The notes: generated by a model not told the origin, from the letters alone. A DNA stretch of 53,184 nucleotides from Coleofasciculus sp. FACHB-1120 (GCF_014698845.1 NZ_JACJTV010000036.1:1-53184), one strand, 5' to 3'; positions 35,154-44,996 are shown, counted from the stretch's first letter. Numbers and translations are program-made.

Positions 35154-35509
35154 AGCTAACTCAGTCAAGTTCAGAATGCTAAAAACTGTAACCTCCAGTT
35201 TAGTACGGAGGGGGAACCCCTGCTTTAAAGGCGATCGCATTTATACTTTACTGGCTGTTAAAAGCGCAATTCCTAAAGCGCCGCGATGATTTCACCGTGC
35301 AATCCTTGCACACCAATAGTCAATCCCCAAGGCGATGGCTCCTGCGGATGCTGTTCTTAGCCGCTCCTGGCTTCAAAAATATTTTTATTACTTTAGTTGG
35401 GTATTTACCGACAACATTTCCCCCTATCGTAGGAAGTTTTTAAAAAAAGGTAGACGTAAAATTATATCAGGCAATTAAAAAAATAAATAAAATTTTTGTG
35501 AGGTAAATT

Positions 35510-35917
35510 ATGAAATTAAAATTTCTAGCAGCCGCAGCACTCCTGCTTCCCTTAGGCTTAATTGCTCCCGTCCGAGCCGAAAATCCCGCTCATGTCAGAC
35601 GATTAATAGAAACTAAGCAATGTCAAGACTGCGACTTGAAAGGAGCCAATCTTGTAAGTGCCCATCTAACTGGGGCTGATTTGAGAGGGGCAAATTTGCA
35701 GGGAGCTAATCTAGCAAATGCTAATTTGGAAGGTGCCGATCTAACGCAGGCTAATCTGGAAGAAGCTAATTTGACGGGTGTATTTGCAAATAGTGCCGAT
35801 CTCCAGCAAGCAGACTTAAGTAGTGCCAATTTGAGAGAGGCTAACTTGATGAATGCTAACTTGAAGGATGCGGCTCTTGATAACGCAATTCTGCCGAATA
35901 ACGTTAAATGGGATTAG
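35510..35917 (+). CDS. Secreted pentapeptide-repeat protein
   Basis: The 135-residue protein has a clear signal peptide (KLKFLAAAALLLPLGLIAPVRA, cut after residue 23). From about residue 41 to 127 it is made of A(D/N)Lxx pentapeptide repeats, for example GANLQGANLANANLEGADL, which fold as a right-handed quadrilateral beta helix. Two Cys (QCQDCDL) cap the helix at its start and could form a disulfide outside the cytoplasm. The role is unknown. GTGAGG about 8 nt before the ATG supports the start. A strong terminator follows, so it is probably a single-gene transcript. Confidence 0.9.
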   Translation: MKLKFLAAAALLLPLGLIAPVRAENPAHVRRLIETKQCQDCDLKGANLVSAHLTGADLRGANLQGANLANANLEGADLTQANLEEANLTGVFANSADLQQADLSSANLREANLMNANLKDAALDNAILPNNVKWD

Positions 35918-35949
35918 TGAATCTGTCGCTAAATATTTGAAAAAATGCC

Positions 35950-35977
35950 AAAGCTCGGTTCATTTGAACCGAGCTTT
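35950..35977 (+). terminator. Rho-independent terminator after the pentapeptide gene
   Basis: AAAGCTCGGTTCA and TGAACCGAGCTTT are exact inverted repeats with a very short loop. They are followed by GTTTTG, 33 nt past the stop codon. The stem is 12 to 13 bp and contains a G/C core. Confidence 0.8.
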
Positions 35978-36021
35978 GTTTTGAGCGATCGCCTAAAGTA
36001 CAAATGCAGCAGTTCTAGGCT

Positions 36022-36243
36022 CTAGCGTGCAGCCTTTGCCGAAAGCCGAGAAACTTCTTGCTCCAGAATCCATGACGAAGACAAATCTTCTACAAAACTC
36101 TTCTGGCTCAAACTTGCGGCTTCAACGACTCTGACGATAAGTGTTGGTAAGTAAGTGCTATTAACCATCTGATAACCATAGCCAAAAACCTTGCCAAAGC
36201 GTCCGGTTTTCTTGTGTAGCACGCTATCTCCGATATTCAGCAT
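36022..36243 (-). CDS. Small conserved-looking protein, possible SH3/KOW-like fold
   Basis: The 73-residue protein begins MLNIGDSVLHKKTGRFGKVFGYG. This pattern of short strands and glycine turns resembles KOW or CarD-type SH3 barrels. The rest is a helix-rich tail (SFVEDLSSSWILEQEVSRL). AGGAG lies about 10 nt before the ATG, and the codon content looks genuine. I know similar small proteins in cyanobacteria but cannot name a function. It is convergent with the pentapeptide gene, with the terminator between. Confidence 0.75.
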   Translation of the reverse strand: MLNIGDSVLHKKTGRFGKVFGYGYQMVNSTYLPTLIVRVVEAASLSQKSFVEDLSSSWILEQEVSRLSAKAAR

Positions 36244-36607
36244 GATTTCAAATCTCCTAATTCGGTAATTTGCCGTTTTCTTACTGCTTGAATGACTCTC
36301 AAATAATTGGATGGATATCTCGTTTTACCAACAATCCATCGATTTGGCTTGACAGCAACTTTTCTATGGTTGGGGAATAGGTTTCTTGCAAAAACATTGG
36401 GAATTTTCCCAACTTATGTAAACGACGAAGGAGTCTCATTTCCTCCTTGCAAGGAACCAAGAAGATTGTTTTTTTATTGCAAGAAACGCCTATACACTGG
36501 AAGCCCACAACCGTTGAATGGAAACTCTTTTCTAGTGCCTTTTCTTGGTCACTATTGAGATGAAAATCCTACCTCAAAGAACTCAGCACTTTTCAGGAAA
36601 AAAAATC
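36244..36607. other. Intergenic region, no gene seen
   Basis: The 364 bp contain a short hairpin TTGGGAATTTTCCCAA near 36398 and AT-rich text. An 83-codon plus-strand frame has no family-like content and no ribosome site, so I do not call it. The promoter of the small leftward gene should lie at the left end. Confidence 0.45.
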
Positions 36608-37885
36608 TCAAGCGACTAGCTGAGGTTTGTTCGCATATTCAACAGCGGTTTGGCACAGTAATTTGGTGTACAAATGGCTGAGCCGTAATGCCACGCTATT
36701 CCAGCTAAAAGCAATTTCTACCCGTTGGCGACCTATCTGGGCTAATTGGTCTCGCCAATCGGGATCGGCTAGGATACGGTCAATCGCCTGTGCAAAGGCG
36801 ACTTCATCTTTGGGAGGCACCAGTAAACCTGTTACCTCTGGCACTACGGTAAACTGCAAGCCGCCTACATTACTTGCAACTACGGGAGTCCGGTTAGCCA
36901 TTGCTTCAATTGCAACTAAACCAAAGGGTTCATAGTGACTGGGGACAACACACACATCGGCAGCTGAGTAGTAGAAAGGCAAATCGCTATCTTCCAGACG
37001 ACCGGGGAAATGGGTGAGATCGCCAATGCCTTCTTCAGCTACGATTTTCTCAATGCGATCGCGTTCGATTCCGTCACTCTGTCCCGGACGGCTTCCGCCT
37101 GCAATGATTAGTTTTAGGTCGCCAGACTTGCGTAAGCTTGATTTGTTCACCGCTCGGACTAAAGTTTCAATTCCCTTGCGTCGATCGAAACGACCCACAT
37201 ACAGCACTACTTTGGCGTCGGTGGCAATTCCTAGCTGTTGGCGTGCTTCTTGGCGCTCAATGGAGCCAAATTTAACGATATCTGTACCGCAGGGAATCAT
37301 TTCAATCTGTCCCTGAGTGGAAACAAGCGATCGCATTTGACCTTCTTCTTGAGGACTGGTGGCAATTACTCGATCCACTGTTTCCAAACACGCTTTTTCA
37401 ACGACCAGTCGTGTGGAAGCGATCGCTGGAATATCGGAAACTGTACGATATTTCACCGCCCCCAGCGAATGATAAGTATGTACCTGTATCAAAGGTTGGT
37501 GCTTTTTCAGTTCCATTCCCACCCAAGATGACAACCAATAATTGGTATGCAGCAGGGTATATTCCCAACCTTCACGCTGCTGAAATGCTTGGAATTGTTC
37601 AACAAACTCTGGTAAATAGCCGAAGAGCCGATCCCGACTCATGAATTGGGCTGGGCCAGCAACTAATCGGATTGTCCGGCAGTTAGGCGTATGCTGAACG
37701 ACATCCAGTTGCTCCGCAGTGCTGCGGCGAGTGAACATATCCACCTGCCATCCTTGCTCAGCCAGTGCTAATCCGATTTCACGCACATAGACATTTTGAC
37801 CTCCAGCTTCTTCTTGCCCAATTTCTACCGCCGGATCGCCATCTACCGAAATTAAGGCGATACGATTTTTGTCAGTCAGTAACAT
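36608..37885 (-). CDS. Glycosyltransferase family 4 (sucrose-phosphate/sucrose synthase-like)
   Basis: A GT-B enzyme of 425 residues. The N-terminus IALISVDGDPAVEIGQEEAGGQNVYVREIGLAL has the GGQNVYV loop of sucrose synthases, sucrose-phosphate synthases and MshA-type enzymes. The C-terminal half has VVLYVGRFDRRKGIETLVRA, LIIAGGSRPGQSDG and VPSHYEPFGLVAIEAMANRTP with the EX7E motif. It may act in sucrose or compatible-solute synthesis or on another acceptor; the short length, with no phosphatase domain, does not decide. It stands alone, with long gaps on both sides. Confidence 0.88.
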   Translation of the reverse strand: MLLTDKNRIALISVDGDPAVEIGQEEAGGQNVYVREIGLALAEQGWQVDMFTRRSTAEQLDVVQHTPNCRTIRLVAGPAQFMSRDRLFGYLPEFVEQFQAFQQREGWEYTLLHTNYWLSSWVGMELKKHQPLIQVHTYHSLGAVKYRTVSDIPAIASTRLVVEKACLETVDRVIATSPQEEGQMRSLVSTQGQIEMIPCGTDIVKFGSIERQEARQQLGIATDAKVVLYVGRFDRRKGIETLVRAVNKSSLRKSGDLKLIIAGGSRPGQSDGIERDRIEKIVAEEGIGDLTHFPGRLEDSDLPFYYSAADVCVVPSHYEPFGLVAIEAMANRTPVVASNVGGLQFTVVPEVTGLLVPPKDEVAFAQAIDRILADPDWRDQLAQIGRQRVEIAFSWNSVALRLSHLYTKLLCQTAVEYANKPQLVA

Positions 37886-38276
37886 CGGTTGATTTTCTCC
37901 TCATAGCTAGCGCACCTGCTCTCCTACGCCAGCAGTTGAAGCACGGCATGTGCCTCTACTCATAGTCGAGGGCAGGTACAACGAAGCGAACAGATACCAG
38001 CCAAGGACACTGATGAGATCGCGCAAATTCTACAAAATTGCTGACTCTTCAGTCTCCTCTCAATGCCGACGGAGTTAGCTGACGGGCGAGGACTGAGAGA
38101 TGTCCCTTGCTGAGAAATTAAGAATGCAAAATTAAAAATTAGGATTACTATTTTTAATTTTTAATCTCTCATCAATAAGCCCCAAAATTTGGTTCCTCCG
38201 CTCCAGCTTCACCTTCATCAGATAAGGAAGGTTTTTAAAGGCGAGATACTGGATTAGGCTGACTTATATAGACTGA

Positions 38277-38520
38277 CTGCAAAGATAACACTACAATTTT
38301 GAAATCGTCAACCTATCCTAAGGTAGATGATTTTTTGAGATAGGATGACCCTCTTCAGGCTTACCATCTAAGCGTTAGGCTTGCTACGTTAAGCATTTGA
38401 TGTTTCCTGAGGGGGTAGACAAAGTAGGGTGATTGAAGTAGCAAAACTCAATAAGCCTGCGTTGATTGGGAAACCCATGCACAGGGGTTTAACCTGCCCT
38501 CAAAGAACTGCAAGTCGTTA
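38277..38520 (+). ncRNA. Candidate structured RNA, possibly 6S-like (tentative)
   Basis: On the plus strand ACCCTCTTCAGG (38348-38359) can pair with CCTGAGGGGGT (38406-38416) as the arms of a long irregular hairpin. TCAACCTAT (38308-38316) can pair with GTAGGGTGA (38424-38432) as an outer helix. AAACCC and GGGTTT form a further stem near 38471-38490. A TATATA box at 38265-38270 could be a -10 element. Extended rod-like pairing over about 180 nt is what 6S RNA looks like, but I do not recognise the sequence. Strand and ends are guesses. Confidence 0.3.
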
Positions 38521-38707
38521 TGAATAAAAACTTTTATGTAATTAATAATTACTCGTTATTTAAATAACAACGAATTAAAGACTACTATCAATAACTCGTT
38601 ATCGTTGACACGATTCATCAATATAATTTTGATTTTTATAAAGACGGGACAATTTATTATGTTTAACATCAAAATCAAATCGTGTTTGGTAAACAACAAA
38701 GCTTGCT

Positions 38708-38762
38708 TTAGCGATTAGCGGTTAGCAATTTCCGCCCCTAATTGCTAACCGCTAATCGCTAA
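38708..38762. terminator. Perfect 23-bp hairpin beside the pnp stop
   Basis: TTAGCGATTAGCGGTTAGCAATT (arm at 38708-38730) pairs exactly with its reverse complement at 38740-38762 across a 9-nt loop. It is 17 bp beyond the pnp stop and built from TAGCGAT/TAATCGC heptamers, with one extra heptamer after it. On the plus strand a run of seven T follows at 38773-38779; on the pnp strand there is no U tract. It may terminate a rightward transcript or stabilise the pnp 3' end. Confidence 0.6.
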
Positions 38763-38778
38763 TCGCTAAGTGCTTTTT

Positions 38779-40935
38779 TTAACGACTTGCTGCCGCTTCA
38801 CGAGCAGCAGCTGCTTCATCTGGGTGAATCCCCAAGCGCGTCAGATTAATCCGACCTTTGCTGTCAATTTCCCGTACCTTGACAATGACTTCATCCCCGA
38901 CAGCCACCTCATCTTCGACGCGACCGACTCGGTAATCAGCAAGTTGAGAAATGTGGATCATCCCTTCTTTTCCGGGAAGCACCTCCACAAACGCCCCAAT
39001 AGGAATAATCCGGGTTACGCGACCAGCGTATACATCACCCTCATTCAGCCTCCGCGTCATCCCTTGGATGATGTTGCGGGCTTTTTTCGCCTTCTCTCCA
39101 TCCACCGCTGAAATCGTGATCGTGCCATCATCCTCAATGTCAATTTTGGCACCTGTTTCTTCAGTGATGCTCTTAATCATCTTGCCTCCAGGCCCGATGA
39201 CCATACCGATAAGTTCTGGCTCAATCTTGAGCGTCAGCAAGCGAGGTGCATAAGGTGACATCTCGGTGCGAGGCTGGTCAATGGTTGCCAGCATTTTCTC
39301 TAAAATGTGCAGCCTAGCGCCCTTTGCTTGCTCGACGGCTTTGGCAATGATATCCAGAGGCAGTCCGCTGATCTTCATGTCCATTTGCAAGGCAGTGATA
39401 CCAGTATCGGTACCTGCCACCTTAAAGTCCATGTCACCTAAGAAATCTTCAATGCCCTGAATATCAGTCAGAATGCGAACTTCCTCGCCTTCTTTAATCA
39501 GCCCCATTGCCGCGCCACTCACCGGCTTCGCAATGGGCACGCCAGCATCCATCAAAGCGAGAGTGGAACCACACACCGAACCCATTGATGTGGAACCATT
39601 GGAAGAAAGAATTTCAGACACTACCCGAATCACGTAGGGGAACTCTTCCTTCGACGGTAACACCGGCACGATTGCCCGTGCGGCTAGTGCCCCGTGACCA
39701 ATTTCCCGACGACCGGGTGCCCGCATCGGCTTGGTTTCCCCAACAGAAAAGGGCGGGAAATTATAGTGATGTAAATAGCGCTTTTCATCTTCTGGGTGCA
39801 GGTCATCTGCCAGATCCTGGGCATCGCCTGGGGTGCCAAGAGTACAAACAGATAAGACCTGGGTCAATCCTCGGTTAAACAAACCGCTACCATGAACCCG
39901 ATTGGGCAACAGACCAACGCGACAAGAGACAGGGCGCACTTCATCAAGCTTGCGACCATCTACCCGGACGCTGTCTTCGACAATTTGACGGCGCATCAGC
40001 TTCTTGGTGATGTCTTTAAAGACGTTACTCACCGCTTTAGAGTTAGCTTCAGAAGCAACTCGGATGGGGTCGTCTTCCGCCAATTCTGCGATCGCTGCCA
40101 GGATTTGTGTCTCTTTGATCTGATCTAAAAGAGCATCGCGGCTATTTTTGTCGAGTTCAAATTTGGAGAGGACTTCTTTGATTTGGGCAGTCGCGCGATC
40201 GCGGATAAAATTCTCTAGGGTCGGATCTACTTCCGGCGGCGTTTCTTGCACCAATTCAATCCCCAGTGCTGCCATCAGCTCTCGCTGCGCCTCAATTAAG
40301 TCGCGCACCGCCTCATAGCCGAAATCAATCGCCTCAATCACATCCTGCTCTGGCAGCTGATTCGCTCCAGCTTCCACCATAATCACGCCATCTGGAGAGC
40401 CTGCCACCACCAGATCCAAATCCCCTGCCTCGATTTCGGCGTAGGTAGGATTGATAATAAAATCATCCCCCACCAAACCAACCCGCACTGCTGCCATCGG
40501 TCCTTGGAAGGGAATCTGTGCTAAAAGCACCGCAATTGAAGCACCTGTTACCGCCAGAACATCCGGCGGTACCTGCTCATCCATCGACAGCGTGGTTGCT
40601 ACTACCTGAATGTCATCTCTCAGCCAGGAAGGAAATAAGGGACGCAGGGGACGGTCAATCAAACGACCCGTGAGCGTTACTTTTTCGGGGGGACGCCCTT
40701 CTCGCCGCAAGAAACCACCGGGAATCCGACCGGCTGCATAAAGCCTTTCTTCGTAATCTACCATTAATGGCAGGAAATCAATGCCTTCTCGGCCTCCGGA
40801 GCGAGTCGCCGTGACTAAAACTGCGGTGTCTCCTGACTGAATTAAAACTGAACCCCCAGCTTGAGGGGCAAGCAAACCCACCTTCAGTCGAATATCCCGT
40901 CCATCAAAGGATATTGACTTGTCTAGCTCTACCAT
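38779..40935 (-). CDS. pnp: Polyribonucleotide nucleotidyltransferase (PNPase)
   Basis: PNPase degrades RNA phosphorolytically from the 3' end and can add tails, a role that replaces poly(A) polymerase in cyanobacteria. The order is: first RNase PH domain ([24 protein letters not shown]), alpha-helical linker, second RNase PH domain ([27 protein letters not shown]), KH domain ([21 protein letters not shown]) and S1 domain ([21 protein letters not shown]). The ATG at 40935 ([12 protein letters not shown]) gives 718 residues, the usual cyanobacterial size, and AAGGA lies about 12 nt upstream. An ATG 17 codons earlier is also open. A 17-bp hairpin lies about 200 nt upstream. Confidence 0.96.
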   Translation of the reverse strand: MVELDKSISFDGRDIRLKVGLLAPQAGGSVLIQSGDTAVLVTATRSGGREGIDFLPLMVDYEERLYAAGRIPGGFLRREGRPPEKVTLTGRLIDRPLRPLFPSWLRDDIQVVATTLSMDEQVPPDVLAVTGASIAVLLAQIPFQGPMAAVRVGLVGDDFIINPTYAEIEAGDLDLVVAGSPDGVIMVEAGANQLPEQDVIEAIDFGYEAVRDLIEAQRELMAALGIELVQETPPEVDPTLENFIRDRATAQIKEVLSKFELDKNSRDALLDQIKETQILAAIAELAEDDPIRVASEANSKAVSNVFKDITKKLMRRQIVEDSVRVDGRKLDEVRPVSCRVGLLPNRVHGSGLFNRGLTQVLSVCTLGTPGDAQDLADDLHPEDEKRYLHHYNFPPFSVGETKPMRAPGRREIGHGALAARAIVPVLPSKEEFPYVIRVVSEILSSNGSTSMGSVCGSTLALMDAGVPIAKPVSGAAMGLIKEGEEVRILTDIQGIEDFLGDMDFKVAGTDTGITALQMDMKISGLPLDIIAKAVEQAKGARLHILEKMLATIDQPRTEMSPYAPRLLTLKIEPELIGMVIGPGGKMIKSITEETGAKIDIEDDGTITISAVDGEKAKKARNIIQGMTRRLNEGDVYAGRVTRIIPIGAFVEVLPGKEGMIHISQLADYRVGRVEDEVAVGDEVIVKVREIDSKGRINLTRLGIHPDEAAAAREAAASR

Positions 40936-41269
40936 GCGGTACTTTGTCCTTCTATCATTTTTCTTTATCTTTCGCAATCGTAGCACTTAGGTACTGGTGG
41001 TGCCTTTAGGTAGATGACGGCACTCCGGAGACGAAGACGGACAGAGGAGTAAGGGCGCAGGGGATCGACAATAACAACTGACGGCTGATAAATTAGCGCA
41101 AAGAGCGGGACTCTTTAGGGCATTTCCTACCCGTCCATGAGATAGTCCATCAGATAAATGTGCAGCGCTCAAAATCTGATGGACTATCTCAAATATTAAA
41201 GATTGTCACAATCGGATAGAAGGCGTGTTAATTGCCGAAACAAAATTGAACATCATCGCGGTGTAACCC
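40936..41269. other. pnp upstream region
   Basis: The 334 bp between pnp and the pseudogene must hold the pnp promoter. The notable element is the 17-bp inverted repeat at 41139-41190. The remaining sequence shows no gene. Confidence 0.45.
41139..41190 (-). promoter_or_regulatory. Exact 17-bp inverted repeat upstream of pnp
   Basis: GAGATAGTCCATCAGAT at 41139-41155 and its exact reverse complement at 41174-41190 flank an 18-nt spacer. Neither strand has a U tract after it, so it is not a classic terminator. If transcribed with pnp it would form a long leader stem. In E. coli a leader stem cut by RNase III mediates PNPase autoregulation, and an analogous role is possible. A transposon-end remnant is another explanation. 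Confidence 0.5.
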
Positions 41270-41680
41270 TTAACCGCAGGGATTTCTAGCATTGCTCTCC
41301 ATCAACCTACCGATGCCTTGACCCCGCCCAAGCAGGTTGTACAATAAATCCAGCATTTGCAGATGTGGCTGCACCGTCCGAGAAAGTTGGGTTTGGGATA
41401 GAAAGCTACCAAGATTTTCATCGGCGTTGGTGGCTTTATTGGGATTGTCGGTGGCAAAAAAATCATCGTGGGTCATTCAGTAGGCAGCAAATTCTACTTT
41501 GGATAGAGGTTTACTTTCGGGATAAGTTCAACCCTCAATAATAATCTGATTCAGTAACGCTGTGTTGGCATCTTGCTTATGAGGAAACATCGGGTCTTTA
41601 ATTTTAATTTCATTTTGCAAGGTCGTTAAAAAAGGCAGATTAGTTTTTATTTTCCAGTAATTTTGTGAAAGAAGTGATGT
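41270..41680 (-). pseudogene. Small protein gene broken by two in-frame TGA codons
   Basis: One minus-strand frame reads as protein-like text over about 137 codons, interrupted by TGA at 41528-41530 and 41477-41479. The pieces are LPFLTTLQNEIKIKDPMF...NQIIIEG, then TYPESKPLSKVEFAAY, then MTHDDFFATDNPNKATNADE...SNARNPCG. The last piece alone is a 68-codon ORF with an ATG directly after the second TGA and no ribosome site. The unbroken register across both stops suggests a decayed gene. I do not recognise the family. Confidence 0.45.
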
Positions 41681-41786
41681 CTATAAATTAGCTGCATAAG
41701 AAAAAGCATCGCATTATCTAATCGCTAATTATTGCTCTAATAAACGTTAATAAATTGAGTTATTTCTCCTAAAAAAGCTTCTAAAT

Positions 41787-44700
41787 ATGGCAATTTTACA
41801 CGGTAGTTGGCTCGTTCAACCTCAGGGGGGTTATCTATTTATTTGGGGAGAAATTTGGCGACCCATGACGCCTGCGATGTCTTCTCAACCCGATTCTTCT
41901 CAACCCAATACAGTGGCATCCCATCCGATGGCGATGACGCAGGCAGAATTAATCGATTTTTTGCGATCGCGTAGTCTCCTTGAAGAATCGCGCAGCCATT
42001 CGAGAAGTCGAGCTAACCAGAAATGGCTCAAGAAAGCGATCGCTCTGCCCAGCCAAACTTTAGACACAGGTGAGCCAATTTACCCAGTGCTGTCTACCAA
42101 AATGCTTTCAGAAGGTGCGGATGCTGCAACGTTATCCTTACACCTCTGGCAAGTTGAAGGGCTGTGTCTCGATCCTCTCGAAGCAATACAATTTTTGCAA
42201 GCGCTGCCCCTTGGCTCTTTTAAAGAATCTGATGCTTATGTCGGGGGAGATTTACGCTTTTGGGCACAGGTTAGCCGATGGATTTTGGATCTTTTGGTGC
42301 GATGTAAGTTTTTACCAACCCTACATCGGCAGTCGGATGGTACAGTTGTCGCCGCTTGGCAACCCCTGCTCGATAGTGGGTTAGATCAAGCCCGTCTAGA
42401 AAAGTTTACCCAGCTCATGCCCTCTGCCTGCCGCACCTATCAACACTCAGAGGTTAGCGGTAAAGAAAAATCTAGCGAACAACGGACACCAGACGAACCC
42501 AAGGAATTACTTTTGGGATTTTTAGGCAGTGTCATAGACGCGCAACTGCGTTCGGGTGTTGGGAATTCTGCCTTACCAGCAGTAGAACCGATAGTGCAGG
42601 AGTGGTTGCAAGCCCTTTCGACCGCATCGAATACCCTCAAGGCAGAACCGGCGGCAATTGGACGTTTGGAAGCAGCCTTTCAGACTTGGACATCGCCAGT
42701 ACGAGATCATTTAGTCGCCCCAGTGTTCGCTAGCGGCGATTTGAGAACCCGGCAATACCAACAAAACCGATTTCGCACCTGTTTCCTTCTCCAACCACCC
42801 CCATCAGGCGACGAGAATTGGAGTTTAGAATACTTTCTCCAGGCAACGGGCGACCCGGAATTTTTGGTAGATGCAGAAACTATCTGGAACCATCCCTTAG
42901 AGCGCTTGGTCTTCAAAGGTCGCACGATTGAGCATCATCAGGAGACTTTTCTGAGTGGCTTAGGTCTGGCTGCTCGACTTTATCCTCCCATTGAATCCAG
43001 CTTGCATGACCGTCGCCCGCAGTCTTGCCGTTTGACACCCGTGCAGGTGTACGAATTTATCAAGGCTGGTGCATGGCGACTGAAAGACAGTGGATTGGGA
43101 GTCGTAATGCCGTCCAGTCTGATGCCTGCGGAGGGAGAAAATAGGCATTTGGGGCTGAAAATTCGCTCTAGCACCACACCGGGCAAAGGTCAGTCAGGAT
43201 TGCAAAGCTGGCTGTCTTTCGAGTGGGAATTAGCGATTGGCGATCGCACGATTTCTAAACAAGAATTTGACCGTCTAATCGCCCTGCAAAGCCCGCTGGT
43301 GCAAGTAAATGGGGAGTGGATAGCCCTACAACCCTCTGATGTGAAAGCCGCTCAGTTGCTGCTGGCAACGCCCAAAGACCAGATGGCTCTCTCCTTAGAA
43401 GATGCTCTGCGGCTGAGTACCGGCGATACCAAAGTAATTGAAAAACTTCCGGTGGTTAGCTTTGAGGCAGCAGGGCCGCTTCAGCAGTTGCTAACAACTT
43501 TAACCAATAATCAGGCGGTGGAAGCGATCGCGCCTCCTGCCAATTTCCAGGGGCAGTTGCGACCTTATCAAGCGCGGGGCGTCGGCTGGCTCTCTTTCCT
43601 CGAACGCTGGGGTTTGGGAGCCTGTCTCGCAGACGATATGGGACTGGGCAAAACAATTCAATGCATTGCATTTCTGCTAAATTTGCAACACGAAGAAAAA
43701 TTAGAGGCACCGACGCTATTAGTTTGCCCGACTTCAGTTTTGGGGAACTGGGAACGGGAAGTTAAGAAATTTGGCCCGACGCTGAAAGTTGCCGTCCATC
43801 ACGGGGATAAACGACCGAAAGGGAAAGCGTTAGCAAAAGCCGTTAAGGGCAAAGATTTGGTCATTACCAGTTATTCACTGGCGTTTCGGGATGCCAAAGA
43901 CCTTCAAAGTATTTCTTGGCGGGGTGTGGTGCTGGATGAAGCTCAAAATATTAAGAATCCCCAGGCGAAGCAATCGCAAGCAGTGCGTCAGTTAAAAGCA
44001 GGTTTTCGGATTGCACTAACCGGAACTCCGGTAGAGAATCGCTTGGCAGAACTGTGGTCAATTTTAGATTTTCTGAATCCGGGGTATTTGGGAACGCGGG
44101 ATTTCTTTCAACGCCGATTTGCCTTGCCGATTGAGAAATATGGTGATGTGGCTTCGTTGCAGACATTGCGATCGCTGGTGAGTCCTTTTATCCTGCGACG
44201 CCTGAAAAGCGATCGCAATATCATTCAAGATTTGCCCGAAAAGCAGGAAATGACTGTATTCTGCGGACTCTCTGCCGAGCAAGCTGCACTCTATCAAAAA
44301 TTGGTTGAAGAATCGCTAGTTGAAATTGAAGCCAGCGAAGGTGTGCAACGGAAGGGAATCATTTTAGCTTTGTTGATAAAGTTAAAGCAAATCTGCAACC
44401 ATCCCGCCCAATATTTAAAGGAAAAAGAACTGGTAGCACAGCGTCGCTCTGGCAAACTTCAGCGTTTAGAAGAGATGTTGGAGGAGGCTTTATTAGAAGG
44501 CGATCGCGCTTTGATTTTCACTCAATTTGCTGAGTGGGGAAAACTTCTCCAACCTTATTTAGAGAAACATCTAGGTGGAGAAACCCTGTTTTTGTATGGA
44601 GGCACCCGCAAACAACAACGGGAGGAAATGATTGACCGATTCCAGAACGACCCAGAAGGTCCCAGAATCTTTATTCTTTCTTTAAAAGCGGGTGGAACGG

Positions 44701-44996
44701 GTCTAAATTTAACTCGTGCGAATCATGTCTTTCATTTCGACCGTTGGTGGAACCCAGCAGTCGAAAATCAGGCAACGGATCGGGTATTTCGGATTGGTCA
44801 AACTCGGAATGTACAGGTACATAAATTTACCTGTACCGGCACCCTCGAAGAAAGAATTAATGAAATGATTGAAAGTAAGAAAGCATTGGCAGAGCAAGTG
44901 GTGGGTGCCGGTGAACAGTGGATTACGGAACTGAATACTGACCAACTCCGCAATTTATTACTGCTGGATCGGACTGCTGTAATTGATGATGAATAA
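41787..44996 (+). CDS. SNF2-family DNA-dependent ATPase/helicase
   Basis: A 1069-residue Swi2/Snf2 translocase that remodels protein-DNA complexes. The N-terminal half is the SNF2-associated region found in bacterial members, opening MAILHGSW and FIWGEIWRP. The helicase core begins near residue 590 (LRPYQARGVGWLSFLERWGLG). It has Walker A DDMGLGKT (about 615-622), the DEAQ box LDEAQNIKNP (about 715), LTGTPVENRLAELWSILDF, and in the second lobe ILSLKAGGTGLNLTRANHVF and ATDRVFRIGQ. All helicase motifs look intact. The SWIM protein gene follows after 69 bp, a recurring partnership in bacteria. Confidence 0.95.
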   Translation: MAILHGSWLVQPQGGYLFIWGEIWRPMTPAMSSQPDSSQPNTVASHPMAMTQAELIDFLRSRSLLEESRSHSRSRANQKWLKKAIALPSQTLDTGEPIYPVLSTKMLSEGADAATLSLHLWQVEGLCLDPLEAIQFLQALPLGSFKESDAYVGGDLRFWAQVSRWILDLLVRCKFLPTLHRQSDGTVVAAWQPLLDSGLDQARLEKFTQLMPSACRTYQHSEVSGKEKSSEQRTPDEPKELLLGFLGSVIDAQLRSGVGNSALPAVEPIVQEWLQALSTASNTLKAEPAAIGRLEAAFQTWTSPVRDHLVAPVFASGDLRTRQYQQNRFRTCFLLQPPPSGDENWSLEYFLQATGDPEFLVDAETIWNHPLERLVFKGRTIEHHQETFLSGLGLAARLYPPIESSLHDRRPQSCRLTPVQVYEFIKAGAWRLKDSGLGVVMPSSLMPAEGENRHLGLKIRSSTTPGKGQSGLQSWLSFEWELAIGDRTISKQEFDRLIALQSPLVQVNGEWIALQPSDVKAAQLLLATPKDQMALSLEDALRLSTGDTKVIEKLPVVSFEAAGPLQQLLTTLTNNQAVEAIAPPANFQGQLRPYQARGVGWLSFLERWGLGACLADDMGLGKTIQCIAFLLNLQHEEKLEAPTLLVCPTSVLGNWEREVKKFGPTLKVAVHHGDKRPKGKALAKAVKGKDLVITSYSLAFRDAKDLQSISWRGVVLDEAQNIKNPQAKQSQAVRQLKAGFRIALTGTPVENRLAELWSILDFLNPGYLGTRDFFQRRFALPIEKYGDVASLQTLRSLVSPFILRRLKSDRNIIQDLPEKQEMTVFCGLSAEQAALYQKLVEESLVEIEASEGVQRKGIILALLIKLKQICNHPAQYLKEKELVAQRRSGKLQRLEEMLEEALLEGDRALIFTQFAEWGKLLQPYLEKHLGGETLFLYGGTRKQQREEMIDRFQNDPEGPRIFILSLKAGGTGLNLTRANHVFHFDRWWNPAVENQATDRVFRIGQTRNVQVHKFTCTGTLEERINEMIESKKALAEQVVGAGEQWITELNTDQLRNLLLLDRTAVIDDE

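Larger units (their letters stand above)
37886..38778. other. Long intergenic region with structured elements
   Basis: Nearly 900 bp without a coding frame that I can support. It holds an AT-rich 9-bp hairpin (ATTAAAAAT/ATTTTTAAT near 38131-38158), a candidate non-coding RNA at about 38277-38520, the palindrome GTTATTTAAATAAC near 38555, and a 23-bp hairpin next to pnp. It separates the leftward pnp and glycosyltransferase genes. Confidence 0.6.

Noticed and set aside
36307-36558. An 83-codon plus-strand frame in an intergenic gap
   Set aside because: No ribosome site, odd composition and no recognisable motif.
41270-41680. TGA recoding as Sec or Trp
   Set aside because: All other genes in the window use TGA as a stop or avoid it, and no SECIS-like stem follows the codons; gene decay is simpler.
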